Source: an uncultured SAR86 cluster bacterium (lineage in GTDB: Bacteria > Pseudomonadota > Gammaproteobacteria > Magnimaribacterales > D2472). From it: a stretch of 64,000 bases of DNA. Both the position numbers and the translations under genes were made by a program. Positions within the stretch are counted from its first letter, which is position 1; the number at the start of each line of letters is the position of its first letter. The DNA is taken from the NCBI GenBank assembly GCA_902602595.1, contig CACKRJ010000001.1, positions 248,001-312,000 on the forward strand, written 5' to 3'. Under the pieces are notes generated by a model. The model had not been told where the DNA came from. It made no database searches and was given only the letters and a program-made list of their open reading frames with translations. Shown here piece after piece: positions 35,827 through 45,348 of this stretch.

Positions 35827-37290
35827 TTATGTTTTTAGATTACTTTTTTGAGCCCATGTTGCATGAGTGCCTGAACAAACTTGATGGGGTAATGGAATTT
35901 CACAAATAGGTCCAATTTCTATATTTTTTGCATCAAACATTAAGCATGAAGAAGTTTTTTCTTTTACATCATTGCTAATAGTTATTAAGTAGCCATCATC
36001 TTCATTATTAGAATTAGAAGCTGTGCTCTGAGCAAAGCTGACTTCACTAATAAATATATGCTCTGGAAAGGCATATTTACTAATAGAGTTCTTTTTATGA
36101 TCATGCTTAGTAATACCGTCAAAAGTAAAATGGCCTTTTGTTGGAATCATACTGTAGGTATATCGATGTTCAATTCCGGCAATCTCTTGATTAATTACTC
36201 CAAACTCTATAGTTTCGTCACAAATATCTTCCTCTGAAGTTACTCCTGTTTTTAAATTAAATTTCCATCTATGCAATCTAGGTTTTATCAATGAAAAATC
36301 CAAAAATGCCATCATTCTCTCTAAACCAGGAGGAGCATCAACATAATTATCAGGCCATGGATGCTCTTGATAATATCCTTCTAAAATTAAGTCATCTCCA
36401 ACTTCATAAGCATTATTAAAATGCAAGACATATGTTGGGTCTGCCTCAAACCATTTAATATCCTCTGGGTTACCATGCCTCGGTATTACTGCAAATCTAG
36501 ATGGCAAGTCATGCAATCTGGTTGCATGGACTCCTTTTTTAAGCATCTCCTGATCCCAAAAAAGTGGTAAATCATTGAAGATTGAATAATTTTTACTAAA
36601 AGCCATGTCATGAGGAAGTCTAGGGCCTGGAAGTTCAATTGGAACAAAATGTTTTAAGTTTTGGTTTTTATCAACAACACCATAATTTAAAAATGGTGCC
36701 TGTTTTGAATAATTGAAAAAAAGCAATTCACCAGTTAAAAGATCAACTTTTGGATGTGCAGATACTCCTCCAACTGGAACCCAAGATGCTTTTTTTTCAG
36801 TTTCTAATGTAAATGGATTAAGTTGATAGCCCTCACCACATTGATAGAAAGTTGTTAGAGGTTCCCCAGCATGAACAATAATATCAGTTGAGGAAGAATC
36901 TTTAATGCCCCCTTGAGCACCCCAGCCCGGTAATAATGAAGAGCCTGTCCTCTCCATTAATCCAGCCCACATTGACTTTCCCATCTCTTGCTCAACCAGA
37001 AAACCCTCGGTTTTTACAAATTTATTTACGTAGTTTGCTTTTCCATGATCAAAATTAATTGAATGGATCATTGCGTCTCCATCAAAGGGATGAAAACGTC
37101 CTATAGGTTCATGTACTTGATTTTCTGTATTTCTGAAGTAAGCTCCGGCGATATCCTCAGGGATATCACCAATTGATTGTAAATCTGTTACCTCATATTC
37201 ATCATAATTTGGAACCCAGGCATCTTTCATGTATGGATGATCCGTGGTTTTAATTGAAGAATTAATAGTATTTGTTTTTTTAATTTCCAT
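35827..37290 (-). CDS. Carotenoid oxygenase (RPE65/CCD family)
   Basis: Non-heme iron dioxygenase of 487 aa that cleaves a conjugated C=C bond in apocarotenoids, carotenoids or stilbenes. The four iron-binding His can be placed in VSAHPKVD, LPHDMAFSKNY, VLHFNNAYEVGD and the C-terminal SGTHATWAQ. The N-terminal WVPNYDE and YFRNTENQ regions are typical. The sequence cannot show the substrate. Neighbouring thiolase, nitronate monooxygenase-like and CoA ligase genes favour a catabolic role over retinal production for rhodopsin. Confidence 0.93.
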   Translation of the reverse strand: MEIKKTNTINSSIKTTDHPYMKDAWVPNYDEYEVTDLQSIGDIPEDIAGAYFRNTENQVHEPIGRFHPFDGDAMIHSINFDHGKANYVNKFVKTEGFLVEQEMGKSMWAGLMERTGSSLLPGWGAQGGIKDSSSTDIIVHAGEPLTTFYQCGEGYQLNPFTLETEKKASWVPVGGVSAHPKVDLLTGELLFFNYSKQAPFLNYGVVDKNQNLKHFVPIELPGPRLPHDMAFSKNYSIFNDLPLFWDQEMLKKGVHATRLHDLPSRFAVIPRHGNPEDIKWFEADPTYVLHFNNAYEVGDDLILEGYYQEHPWPDNYVDAPPGLERMMAFLDFSLIKPRLHRWKFNLKTGVTSEEDICDETIEFGVINQEIAGIEHRYTYSMIPTKGHFTFDGITKHDHKKNSISKYAFPEHIFISEVSFAQSTASNSNNEDDGYLITISNDVKEKTSSCLMFDAKNIEIGPICEIPLPHQVCSGTHATWAQKSNLKT

Positions 37291-37293
37291 GTA

Positions 37294-38196
37294 TTATCCG
37301 TCCAGAAACTCAGTTTCAAGTTCCTCAACTATCGATTCTACGCTTTCTATCCTTTTAATTAAACCAACTCCTTGCCCAGCTGACCATATATTTTTCCAAG
37401 CTTTTATCTTTTCCTGGGAACCGGAGACATTGAAACCTTCATGATTTGATTCTAAATTATCAGGATCTAAGTTGTTTTTTATGATGCTATCTTTTAAGTA
37501 ATATGCATCTGCTCCAGTAAAAAGATTTGTTAATCTTAGGTCCTCATAATTTGAATTAATGAGCATAGATTTATACTCATCAACTGCGTTGCTTTCTTTG
37601 GCAGAAATAAATCTTGTGCCCATATAGCAAAGATCAGCATTTAATAATTTAGCTGCTTTAATATGATTTCCAGTAGAAATTGATCCAGCTAATACAATTA
37701 AGCCATCAAAAAACTCTCTAACATATGCTGTAAATGAAAAAGGTGAAAGATGGCCGGTGTGTCCTCCTGCTCCATGACAGATAAGCGCCATACCATCTAC
37801 ATTCATCTCTGCGCAACGGCGCGCAAAATTAATATTATTAACATCTGCTATGACCTTGCCTCCATAACTATGAACGATTCCAATTACTCTTTCAGGGCTA
37901 CCCAAAGCGGTAATTACAATTTCAGGTTGAAACTTCTTAATTAACTCTAACTCATCTTCAAATCGATCGTATGTTCTGTGGGTAATCATATTAAATGCCC
38001 ATGGATTAGATGTGGAGTCATTGATTTGCTGCATCCATTTTTCAAGCTCTTCAGTTGTTCTTGCATTAGGTCCTGGAAAGGAACCAATTAAACCTGCATT
38101 ACTGCTGGCTATTACTAAATCTGGATTAGAGACAAGGAACATTGGAGCAACAATTACTGGTAATCGTAATTTATCAATGAACTTATAGTTTTTCAT
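37294..38196 (-). CDS. Nitronate monooxygenase-like FMN protein (2-nitropropane dioxygenase family)
   Basis: TIM-barrel flavoprotein of 300 aa. The N-terminal LPVIVAPMFLVSNPDLVIASSNAG, the central HGAGGHTGHLSPF loop and the AGSISTG phosphate-binding segment define the family. True nitronate monooxygenases use a His in this loop, and the family also includes FMN enoyl reductases and other oxidoreductases, so the reaction is uncertain. It is 3 nt upstream of the carotenoid oxygenase gene on the same strand and begins the three-gene unit ending in the thiolase. Confidence 0.88.
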   Translation of the reverse strand: MKNYKFIDKLRLPVIVAPMFLVSNPDLVIASSNAGLIGSFPGPNARTTEELEKWMQQINDSTSNPWAFNMITHRTYDRFEDELELIKKFQPEIVITALGSPERVIGIVHSYGGKVIADVNNINFARRCAEMNVDGMALICHGAGGHTGHLSPFSFTAYVREFFDGLIVLAGSISTGNHIKAAKLLNADLCYMGTRFISAKESNAVDEYKSMLINSNYEDLRLTNLFTGADAYYLKDSIIKNNLDPDNLESNHEGFNVSGSQEKIKAWKNIWSAGQGVGLIKRIESVESIVEELETEFLDG

Positions 38197-38299
38197 TTGG
38201 TTAGTATCAAATTAATGAATTAGTTTAGTATAACTTTCCTATCTTTACTTGCTTGGGGATTTCTTTTCAATGTTACCCAATCGTGCATATAATTAGGGC

Positions 38300-39535
38300 A
38301 TGCAAAAAAGAGTTTACATATTAGGGGGCTATCAATCTGACTTTGCCCAAAATTGGCATAGAAATGAATTTGATCTTTTGGATGTCTTCCAAGACACGAT
38401 CCATCAAGGGTTAACGTCTGTTGATTTAGAGCCAAAAGACATTGATGTTGCACATGTTGGTAACTTCACTGCTGAATTATTTTGTAATCAAGGGCATTTA
38501 GGTGGTTTTTTTGTTTCTTCCCATCCAGATTTTTTTGGACTACCTTCGTCTAGACATGAAGCAGCCTGTGCTTCAGGCAGTATTGCGACTTTGGCAGCAT
38601 GTGCAGAGATTGAGTCGGGTAGATACGAGCTAGCTGCAGTTTTGGGAATTGAGCAAATGAGGAACGTTCCGGGAGAGCAAGCTGCCCAGAATATTGGAGG
38701 TCCCGCAATGCGATCTGGGTTTGAATGCCAAGATGTTCAATATCCATGGCCTCATATGTTCAGCGAACTAACCAGTGAATACGATAAAAGATATGGCATC
38801 AATGAAGATCATCTCTCAAAAATTTCAGAAATAAACTTTAGCAATGCTAAAAAAAACCCTAACTCTCAAACCAGAGGGTGGACCTTTGAATCAGATACTT
38901 TTACCAGACTAGATCATGCAAACCCTGTAATTGAGGGTCGAACTAGAAAAATGGATTGTGGTCAGGTAACCGATGGTGCAGCTATTATTTTCCTAGCAAG
39001 CGAAAACAAGGCTAAAGAATATGCAAATGCTAGATCATTAGATATTAATTCAATCCCATATATTAAAGGTTGGGGTCATCAAACGGGTCCTATTACATAT
39101 CAAGAAAAAATTGATTTTAGTCAACATAAGGATTATGTCTTCCCACATGTCAAAAAAGCAATCGATGATGCTTTTTTAAGAGCAGGAATGGAAGGAGTGT
39201 CTGAGATAGATGGTATCGAAACCCATGACTGTTTTACATCCACTGAATACATGGCAATTGATCATTTTGGTATTACAAAGCCAGGAGAGAGTTGGAAAGC
39301 TATTGAATCAGGTGAAATAGAGATTGGTGGAAAAATTCCAATCAATGCAAGCGGCGGTCTGATTGGTCTGGGCCATCCTGTGGGCGCAACTGGAGTTAGA
39401 ATGCTGCTTGATTGCTATAAACAATGCACTGATAGCGCTGGTGACTACCAAATCGATAATGCTAAAAATATATCAACCTTAAATATTGGTGGCAGCGCTA
39501 CAACAATTGTTAGCTTTGTAGTTGGGACAGCTTAA
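38300..39535 (+). CDS. SCP-x-type thiolase / acetyl-CoA acetyltransferase family protein
   Basis: Thiolase-fold enzyme of 411 aa. The nucleophilic Cys is in HEAACASGS (C90). The HDCF motif (THDCFTSTE) and GLIGLGHPVGATG are typical of the SCP-x/SCP2 thiolase class, in which the second Cys sits in HDCF rather than near the C-terminus. These enzymes often act on branched or sterol-like acyl-CoAs, which is known for the class and only suggestive here. It is divergent from the nitronate monooxygenase gene and overlaps the convergent CoA ligase gene by 4 nt. Confidence 0.9.
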   Translation: MQKRVYILGGYQSDFAQNWHRNEFDLLDVFQDTIHQGLTSVDLEPKDIDVAHVGNFTAELFCNQGHLGGFFVSSHPDFFGLPSSRHEAACASGSIATLAACAEIESGRYELAAVLGIEQMRNVPGEQAAQNIGGPAMRSGFECQDVQYPWPHMFSELTSEYDKRYGINEDHLSKISEINFSNAKKNPNSQTRGWTFESDTFTRLDHANPVIEGRTRKMDCGQVTDGAAIIFLASENKAKEYANARSLDINSIPYIKGWGHQTGPITYQEKIDFSQHKDYVFPHVKKAIDDAFLRAGMEGVSEIDGIETHDCFTSTEYMAIDHFGITKPGESWKAIESGEIEIGGKIPINASGGLIGLGHPVGATGVRMLLDCYKQCTDSAGDYQIDNAKNISTLNIGGSATTIVSFVVGTA

Positions 39536-41217
39536 TTAAATAAATCTTTTAATTCGCGTCTTAATACTTTTCCCACAGGGTTTTTTGGCAATACGTCAAT
39601 CACTCTCAAGTCCTCTGGCATTTTATATTTTGCAATTTGCTTATCTTTTAAAAAATCATTCACTTCATCCAAAGTTAATGTTTCACCTTCAGCAACCACT
39701 GCAACGACTCCTACTTTTTCTCCTAAGATCTCATCATCATAACCGGTTACAGCAACCTCAAGCATCTTAGGGTGAGAGCTCAGAAGATTGTCTAGCTCCT
39801 CTGGAGAAATATTCATACCACCTCTAATAATAAGATCTTTGCATCTACCACAGAATTTATAATATTTTTTTTGGGTGTCGTCTGGAGAAATCTCAAATAA
39901 ATCTCCGGTCCTAAAATACCCATCTTCATCAAAAACCTCTTCGTTTGCATCGGGAGCATTCCAATAACCATCAAAAACAGTTGCTCCTGAAATTAGTAGC
40001 TCTCCAGGCTTTTCTGGCTCAAATATTTCTTCATTAGTTTCAACACTGACTAATTTTGTTTTTACCAACTTTGATACTGGATTGCTCCAATCTAACCCAT
40101 CAACTCCAAAACGTGGGAAATATTTAGCTCTAAGACTGGGATCTTCAATTTCATTACGAGCACTCAGCAAAGATGCGCCTTCATTAGATCCAAAAATATT
40201 TTGAACCGTTAAATCATATTTCTTTTGAAAAGTTTCAACCATCCATTCTGATAATGGCGCTCCTCCACAACCTATGCATCTCAAGCTGCTTAAGTCTTGT
40301 TGGTCGAGAATAGCGGGGTTATTTAAAAGCATATTCATAATTGCAGGAGGTGCAATTGTGTATTTAACACTCTCAGTAGAAATTTGTGTTAGAAAAACAT
40401 TAAGATCAAACGGATGATGTTGAACAAGCTTTCCTTTGCATAGAAGCCAGTTAAACAAGAATCCTCCGATACTTGCCATATTAATCATTGGAAATGGATT
40501 AAGTAATGTATCGCCCTCTTCAGTTTCTGATACAAATGCAGCCGCTTTAGCCATTGGCAGCCAAAGGTTGTGACTTCGTGGAACACCTTTTGGAGTTCCA
40601 GTAGTTCCTGAGGTCCAGCAAATTGTAAAAATATCGTCTGCTGTGATTGGGTTATCTTTTGCATGTAATTGCTGAGCTTCCATTATTCCAATTTCTGACT
40701 TTGATGCATTCAAATCAATGAACCCATCGACTTCACCCAATGAAAATTTAAGCTCACTATTATTAAACACAGAGGAAAATTGTTTAGCATGATCTGTGCC
40801 GCTGAATGTTGCAATACTTATAAATGCCTTTGGATTAGTTTCATGGATAATGTTGGTAATTTCGTATGCCCCATATTGCATTGGAATTGGAGAGCAAATT
40901 ATTCCAAGTTTTGATAAAGCTAAATAAACTATAGGCAACTCTACAACATTGGGTAATTGAATAATGGCAATGTCATCCTTTCGAAGACCTTGTTCATAGA
41001 AAGTGGTTGCATAGCTTTCAACAAGGCCATTTATTTCATTAAAAGACAATCTCTTAGGATCATCGCCTGTAATTACAAAACGATTTTCTGGATCAACTAA
41101 AGCTTCTTGATCGCCGCATGCGGATAGAGCCTCCTGAAATAGAGAGTACAATGTATCTTCTCCCCACCACCCTTTCTTAATGAAGTCTTCAATTCTTTTT
41201 TTATTTGTAAGTATCAT
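39532..41217 (-). CDS. AMP-dependent acyl-CoA synthetase / ligase
   Basis: Adenylate-forming enzyme of 561 aa that activates a carboxylic acid with ATP and CoA. Core motifs are the P-loop-like TSGTTGTPKGVPRSH, the aryl/acyl pocket QNIFGSNEGA, GYFRTGDLFE and RGGMNISPEELD, and the catalytic lysine in NPVGKVLRREL near the C-terminus. No signal or membrane segment is evident. The substrate is unknown; the neighbourhood suggests an acid released by oxidative cleavage, to be shortened by the nearby thiolases. Confidence 0.93.
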   Translation of the reverse strand: MILTNKKRIEDFIKKGWWGEDTLYSLFQEALSACGDQEALVDPENRFVITGDDPKRLSFNEINGLVESYATTFYEQGLRKDDIAIIQLPNVVELPIVYLALSKLGIICSPIPMQYGAYEITNIIHETNPKAFISIATFSGTDHAKQFSSVFNNSELKFSLGEVDGFIDLNASKSEIGIMEAQQLHAKDNPITADDIFTICWTSGTTGTPKGVPRSHNLWLPMAKAAAFVSETEEGDTLLNPFPMINMASIGGFLFNWLLCKGKLVQHHPFDLNVFLTQISTESVKYTIAPPAIMNMLLNNPAILDQQDLSSLRCIGCGGAPLSEWMVETFQKKYDLTVQNIFGSNEGASLLSARNEIEDPSLRAKYFPRFGVDGLDWSNPVSKLVKTKLVSVETNEEIFEPEKPGELLISGATVFDGYWNAPDANEEVFDEDGYFRTGDLFEISPDDTQKKYYKFCGRCKDLIIRGGMNISPEELDNLLSSHPKMLEVAVTGYDDEILGEKVGVVAVVAEGETLTLDEVNDFLKDKQIAKYKMPEDLRVIDVLPKNPVGKVLRRELKDLFN

Positions 41218-41314
41218 GTTGATGTCTTTTTCATATTAAATATTAACTCTACAGAATTTTAAGTTTTCAGTAAAAAAAATATTTCATTCAATATTCATTT
41301 GATATGATTATTCA

Positions 41315-41740
41315 ATGAATAAACAATCTAAATTTACAAAAAGTTTGCATTGGACAACCATTGCAAGTGAAAAGTTACTTCTAGCTATTATTGGCATTGC
41401 TACATGCATAGCTTCCGCTATGTATATTTTTGATATGGTATTAGCTCAGGAAATTACACTACCTGATCTGTTCATGTTATTTATATATGTTGAAATAATC
41501 GGGATGGTTGGAGCTTTTTACAGCACTAATAGAATTCCAGTTACTTTGCCAATCATTATTGCTATTACAGCACTTTGTAGACTGATCGTTATGCAAAGCA
41601 AAGAAATGGATGCGCTTGTTGTGCTTGGAGAAGCAGGAGCAATATTAGTTTTATCAATTGCTGCTTTTGTTATGAGCTTAAAAGATAAGGTTAGCCTAGA
41701 AAAGATAAAAGATTTAAGGGATTCAGCATCCTCCAAATAG
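41315..41740 (+). CDS. PsiE-like phosphate-starvation-inducible membrane protein
   Basis: Small inner-membrane protein of 141 aa with four predicted membrane segments (about 20-42, 52-70, 76-93 and 104-123). The segment DLFMLFIYVEIIGMV followed by IPVTLPIIIAITALCRLIVM matches the PsiE family. PsiE is phosphate- and cAMP-regulated in E. coli and its function is unknown. No Pho box could be recognised upstream. The gene stands alone between the CoA ligase and two small unknown genes. Confidence 0.75.
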   Translation: MNKQSKFTKSLHWTTIASEKLLLAIIGIATCIASAMYIFDMVLAQEITLPDLFMLFIYVEIIGMVGAFYSTNRIPVTLPIIIAITALCRLIVMQSKEMDALVVLGEAGAILVLSIAAFVMSLKDKVSLEKIKDLRDSASSK

Positions 41741-41781
41741 CTTACTTCCCCTAGTTGAACAAAAGATAAGACATATAATAA

Positions 41782-42072
41782 ATGAAGCCCTTTAGCTTTA
41801 ATCAAAGAGTTGAAAACCTTTATAAATCTTATTTTTCATCTTACTCAAACATAAACATTGAGCTGAATGAAAAAAAAATTTCTATTCATATTATCGACGC
41901 CAACAATTTTGACTCTGCATCAATAGAACTTGTTAAATTTGAAGATTTTTATCAGATAACTTTTTGGGATGGTTACTCGCAATCTGAAATAATAGAGGCT
42001 TTTAATGACAAAGATTCTGCAAAAACATTGAAGCGTTTTATGAAAAAACTAAGAAAGATTCTTGAAAGATGA
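41782..42072 (+). CDS. Small protein of unknown function
   Basis: 96-aa soluble protein that I do not recognise. It is rich in Phe, Ile and Lys, with alternating beta-like segments (IELNEKKISIHII, FYQITFWDGYSQ) and a basic C-terminal helix (KTLKRFMKKLRKILER). The ATG of the next small gene overlaps its stop (ATGA), which argues that both are translated. No Cys, signal peptide or membrane segment is seen. Confidence 0.6.
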   Translation: MKPFSFNQRVENLYKSYFSSYSNINIELNEKKISIHIIDANNFDSASIELVKFEDFYQITFWDGYSQSEIIEAFNDKDSAKTLKRFMKKLRKILER

Positions 42073-42245
42073 GAAATTTAATTCGAAAAACATTTAAAAA
42101 GCTTTTCAAAGAGAGTCCTAGCAAATTATCTACTAAGGCACTTGAGCGAGCCAGCAATATGCAGAGGCCTAGAGCTGGAACGCCTCATGACTGGGAAGAT
42201 TACGAAAAATATTTAAAAGAATTTGAAAAAGAGCTTGATCAATAA
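42069..42245 (+). CDS. Small basic protein of unknown function (58 aa, below the ORF-track cutoff)
   Basis: An ATG overlapping the preceding stop opens a 58-codon frame ending 1 nt before the convergent CIA30 gene. The N-terminal half is basic (MRNLIRKTFKKLFKE) and the C-terminal half is acidic (DWEDYEKYLKEFEKELDQ). The amphipathic composition, coupled start and tight packing suggest a real gene. The function is unknown. Confidence 0.55.
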   Translation: MRNLIRKTFKKLFKESPSKLSTKALERASNMQRPRAGTPHDWEDYEKYLKEFEKELDQ

Positions 42246-42246
42246 A

Positions 42247-42759
42247 TCAAGATGAAATCAAGTTAATCTCTTTGATCTCTAGGTCAACTTCAAAGTCTCT
42301 TCCATACCCAGCAATACTTATATCTCTGATATTTTTTGCTTTCATCGATGCAGCAGAAAATCCAGAGCTTCTTTTAAGGTCTTGAAATAATATTTCGAAC
42401 TCTTGCCATTCATTTGTCACATCAAATGACTTGCTAAAATATGACCAAGGAGGAACTTTTAATCCTTTAAGAGTAACGTGAATTTCATAAGTCTCGTTGT
42501 TTCCTTTGGCTTTAAATCTTATTCCTTGAAAATTATTGCTGTTTAGATCAATTCTATTAGAGAGCCTTACAAATCCTCCATTATTATCAGTAGAAACATT
42601 TCCTTTCATCATAAAAACACCATCTTTGTGCTTGATAATTAGCTCGGACACTCCACCCATTACTTGGTCAGTAATCCCTCTCCAGTCACCAGGATCATTA
42701 AGTGGCTTAGAAAATGAATTCATAGATAAAAATATAAAGAAAACGATATATGGTTTCAT
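42247..42759 (-). CDS. CIA30 family protein with signal peptide
   Basis: 170-aa exported protein. An N-terminal signal sequence (MKPYIVFFIFLSMNSFS) is followed by a CIA30 (complex I intermediate-associated protein 30) galactose-binding-like beta domain with DPGDWRGITDQVMGGVS, NNGGFVRLSNRIDL and FQGIRFKAKGN. Bacterial members are periplasmic and their role is not settled; a direct link to complex I assembly here is not supported by neighbours. Confidence 0.85.
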   Translation of the reverse strand: MKPYIVFFIFLSMNSFSKPLNDPGDWRGITDQVMGGVSELIIKHKDGVFMMKGNVSTDNNGGFVRLSNRIDLNSNNFQGIRFKAKGNNETYEIHVTLKGLKVPPWSYFSKSFDVTNEWQEFEILFQDLKRSSGFSAASMKAKNIRDISIAGYGRDFEVDLEIKEINLISS

Positions 42760-42813
42760 AGTTTATTCGAGAATACTTTAATGGTTTTTAGATTAATTTA
42801 TTTAAGAAAAAAA

Positions 42814-44001
42814 TTAAAGCGGGCCCTCGAAATTTATACCAACTTTGCTTAACCTCAAAATTAATTGGTCACCTAAGCCTGATGCACTCGTAAGAACTCC
42901 TCCATATTCTTTTCCACCCGGAAGTGAATCTTCATTTTCAATTAAACAAAGTGCGCATTCAGAAACTAATTTTGAGGTCACTTTATAACCCGGATCTCCT
43001 TTTCCATTCATATTAAATACTGACTTAGTGCCATCATGTGTTTCAACTATATACTTGCAATCAAACCATCCATTCTCTTGCACACTCTCAGATGGACCTT
43101 CTCCTGGCTTTGGTAAAAAAGGTTTCACTAACCTTTTTAAGGGTGAAAGAAGAACTAAAACAGATAGGCCAGTTAAGAGGAGTGATTTAACGGCGCTAAA
43201 CCAGCTCTTATGGAAGGCATGCTCTTGATAAGTAAAATCAGCGCCATAAGATTTTTGCCGTAATGCAAGCAAAGCCTCTGTTCTTCTTACAACTCTAGTA
43301 TTTGCAGTGGCCATAATAAATGGTCCTGACCATGCATTAATTTCTGGTTTTTTTGCAATGCCAACTCTGTCACTACTAAGTTGCTTTTGTTCGTCCGAAT
43401 AAGAGTCTGCAGGATTGAGTAAAAATGGATCTGTGAGGTCATCACCAAGATCTAATTCTCCCATAGAGAACATTGTCTCAAGGGTTCCTCCTGATGCCCC
43501 TCCCTCGTATGAATGAAACGATTCAATTCTTTTGATAGGTTTTCCAATAGCTTGAGCTGAAAAAAAAGTTCCTAAATCAGAGGGTATTGAATCAAATCCA
43601 CACGACGGAATGATCCTGATACCTTTAGCAGATGCCTCTGCATGGTGTTTCTCAATAAGACCCTTAACCCAAAAATTTTCACCAGTAATATCTACATAAT
43701 GAGCATGATTCTTGATGCAAGATGCTACCAACTTAGATCCATATCTATGAAAAGGCCCAGTTGTAGACAAAATAACTTTTGCTCTTGAGGTTAAATGATC
43801 TAGAGCACTTTCATCATCCGAATCAGCAATTAAAATTTCTACTTTTGTTTGATTATCTTCAGCAACTTCTTTCAGTTTTGTTAAGTTTCTTCCTGCAATT
43901 GCCCAGGTCACCGTTGTATCTAATGATTGAAAATATTTAACACAAAGTTTTCCAGTAAAACCAGTGGCTCCATAAATAATAATGTCTATATCTTTTTGCA
44001 T
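42814..44001 (-). CDS. Saccharopine dehydrogenase-like oxidoreductase (trans-acting enoyl reductase type)
   Basis: 395-aa NAD(P)-binding protein. The Rossmann motif reads IIYGATGFTGKLCVKYF. The catalytic-domain pattern THYVDITGENFWV followed by GFDSIPSDLGTFF matches the family that includes mycobacterial trans-acting enoyl reductase. A hydrophobic segment at about 265-285 could attach it to membrane, as in lipid-metabolising members. True saccharopine dehydrogenase activity is unlikely. It is divergent from a second saccharopine dehydrogenase-like gene. Confidence 0.88.
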   Translation of the reverse strand: MQKDIDIIIYGATGFTGKLCVKYFQSLDTTVTWAIAGRNLTKLKEVAEDNQTKVEILIADSDDESALDHLTSRAKVILSTTGPFHRYGSKLVASCIKNHAHYVDITGENFWVKGLIEKHHAEASAKGIRIIPSCGFDSIPSDLGTFFSAQAIGKPIKRIESFHSYEGGASGGTLETMFSMGELDLGDDLTDPFLLNPADSYSDEQKQLSSDRVGIAKKPEINAWSGPFIMATANTRVVRRTEALLALRQKSYGADFTYQEHAFHKSWFSAVKSLLLTGLSVLVLLSPLKRLVKPFLPKPGEGPSESVQENGWFDCKYIVETHDGTKSVFNMNGKGDPGYKVTSKLVSECALCLIENEDSLPGGKEYGGVLTSASGLGDQLILRLSKVGINFEGPL

Positions 44002-44063
44002 ATTAGAAAATTGTTGAGTTATTTTATATCAGATAATAAAGTGAATAAGGTTTGGAGTAAATT

Positions 44064-45263
44064 ATGAAAATACTTGCAATAGGTGGTTGTGGAAGCATGG
44101 GTCGTTATGCCATTAGAGCTGCACAAAACTATAGCGCTATTAAAGAAATTATTATTGCCGATATTAACAAGGAGAGTGCTGAGACTTTTGCAGCAAGCTT
44201 AAATCAAAAAGTTTCTGCTATCCAGCTTGATGCCAATGATACCAGCGCGCTAAAGCAAGCCATGGAAAATATTGATATTGTTGTAAATACTTGCGGTCCT
44301 TATTTTAAGTTTGGAGCTCCAATCCTTTCAGCCGCAATATCTTCAGGTTGTAACTACATAGATATTTGTGATGATTGGGAGCCTACAATCGATATGATGA
44401 AGCTTGATGCTGAAGCGAAATCAGCCGGTGTCTCTGCCACTATTGGATTGGGTGCTAGCCCTGGGCTAACAAATTTGATGGCGCTCATTGCTATTCGGGA
44501 ATTAGATGAAGTAACTACAGTCTATACAGGGTGGGATATTGGTGGAACCTCACTGGATGAGAATGCAATGCAACAATCTGAAAATGCAGCCATTATGCAT
44601 GGGATTGAGCAGATGACAGGAGAAGTTAAAGTTTTCCAAAATGGAATCTTTAAAATGATCAAGCCTCTTCAGAAAGTCAAGGTCAACTATCCAGGATTAT
44701 CTAATTTTAATGGAAATATATTTGGCCACCCTGAGGCAATTACTTTCCCGCATTATTTTCCTAAACTCAACGACTCAATTAACCTTGCTCATGGGGGCCA
44801 AGCAAACTTTCTTATCTTGAAATCTATAATGGGGCTAGTAAATCTGAAATTGCTTAGCAAGGTGAATGCAGCAAATTTATTATCATTGTTAAAGAGCAAG
44901 CAATCTACTCAAAAAAAACGCAAAGATATTGACTATCCTCCAGTTATGTATGGTTTTGCTCATGGCATCAAAAATGGAATGCCTGCAAGTGTTGGAGTTT
45001 GCATACCAAGCGAAACAGAAGAGTCAGATTTGAATCAACAAATTAAAAATATAGGCATGGGAGAAATTACTGGAATTCCTTTGGCTTGCGGCATTAAATT
45101 GCTGGCTGAGGGACGGATAAATCAGTTTGGAGTAATGGCGCCTGAGGCTGGTCACATAGAGCCAAATGAATTTATAAGTGATGTTTTCCAAGAAATATCA
45201 AAGGTATTAGGATTGCCAAGTGGCAGTCTTAACGATTCCATAAAGATTACACGTTCTTGGTAA
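44064..45263 (+). CDS. Saccharopine dehydrogenase family NAD(P)-binding protein
   Basis: 399-aa oxidoreductase with an N-terminal Rossmann fold (ILAIGGCGSMGRYAIRAA), the family segment CNYIDICDDWEPT and a SPGLTNLMA motif. It shares fold but not close sequence with the gene on its other side. Its ATG follows a GGAG-type ribosome site (TTTGGAGTAAATT). It may reduce or dehydrogenate an intermediate of the local catabolic region, with the aldehyde dehydrogenase 86 nt downstream; this is inference. Confidence 0.85.
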   Translation: MKILAIGGCGSMGRYAIRAAQNYSAIKEIIIADINKESAETFAASLNQKVSAIQLDANDTSALKQAMENIDIVVNTCGPYFKFGAPILSAAISSGCNYIDICDDWEPTIDMMKLDAEAKSAGVSATIGLGASPGLTNLMALIAIRELDEVTTVYTGWDIGGTSLDENAMQQSENAAIMHGIEQMTGEVKVFQNGIFKMIKPLQKVKVNYPGLSNFNGNIFGHPEAITFPHYFPKLNDSINLAHGGQANFLILKSIMGLVNLKLLSKVNAANLLSLLKSKQSTQKKRKDIDYPPVMYGFAHGIKNGMPASVGVCIPSETEESDLNQQIKNIGMGEITGIPLACGIKLLAEGRINQFGVMAPEAGHIEPNEFISDVFQEISKVLGLPSGSLNDSIKITRSW

Positions 45264-45348
45264 TTATTTGAGCTACTTTGAGTTAAGTATTCCACCAACT
45301 TAAACCAAAAATTTGTTAGGATTGCTATTAAATAAATAGGGCTTGAAC

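Noticed and set aside
35827-37290. Carotenoid oxygenase as a retinal-forming enzyme for proteorhodopsin
   Set aside because: No rhodopsin or carotenoid-synthesis gene is nearby; retinal in this clade is usually made by Blh, a different family.
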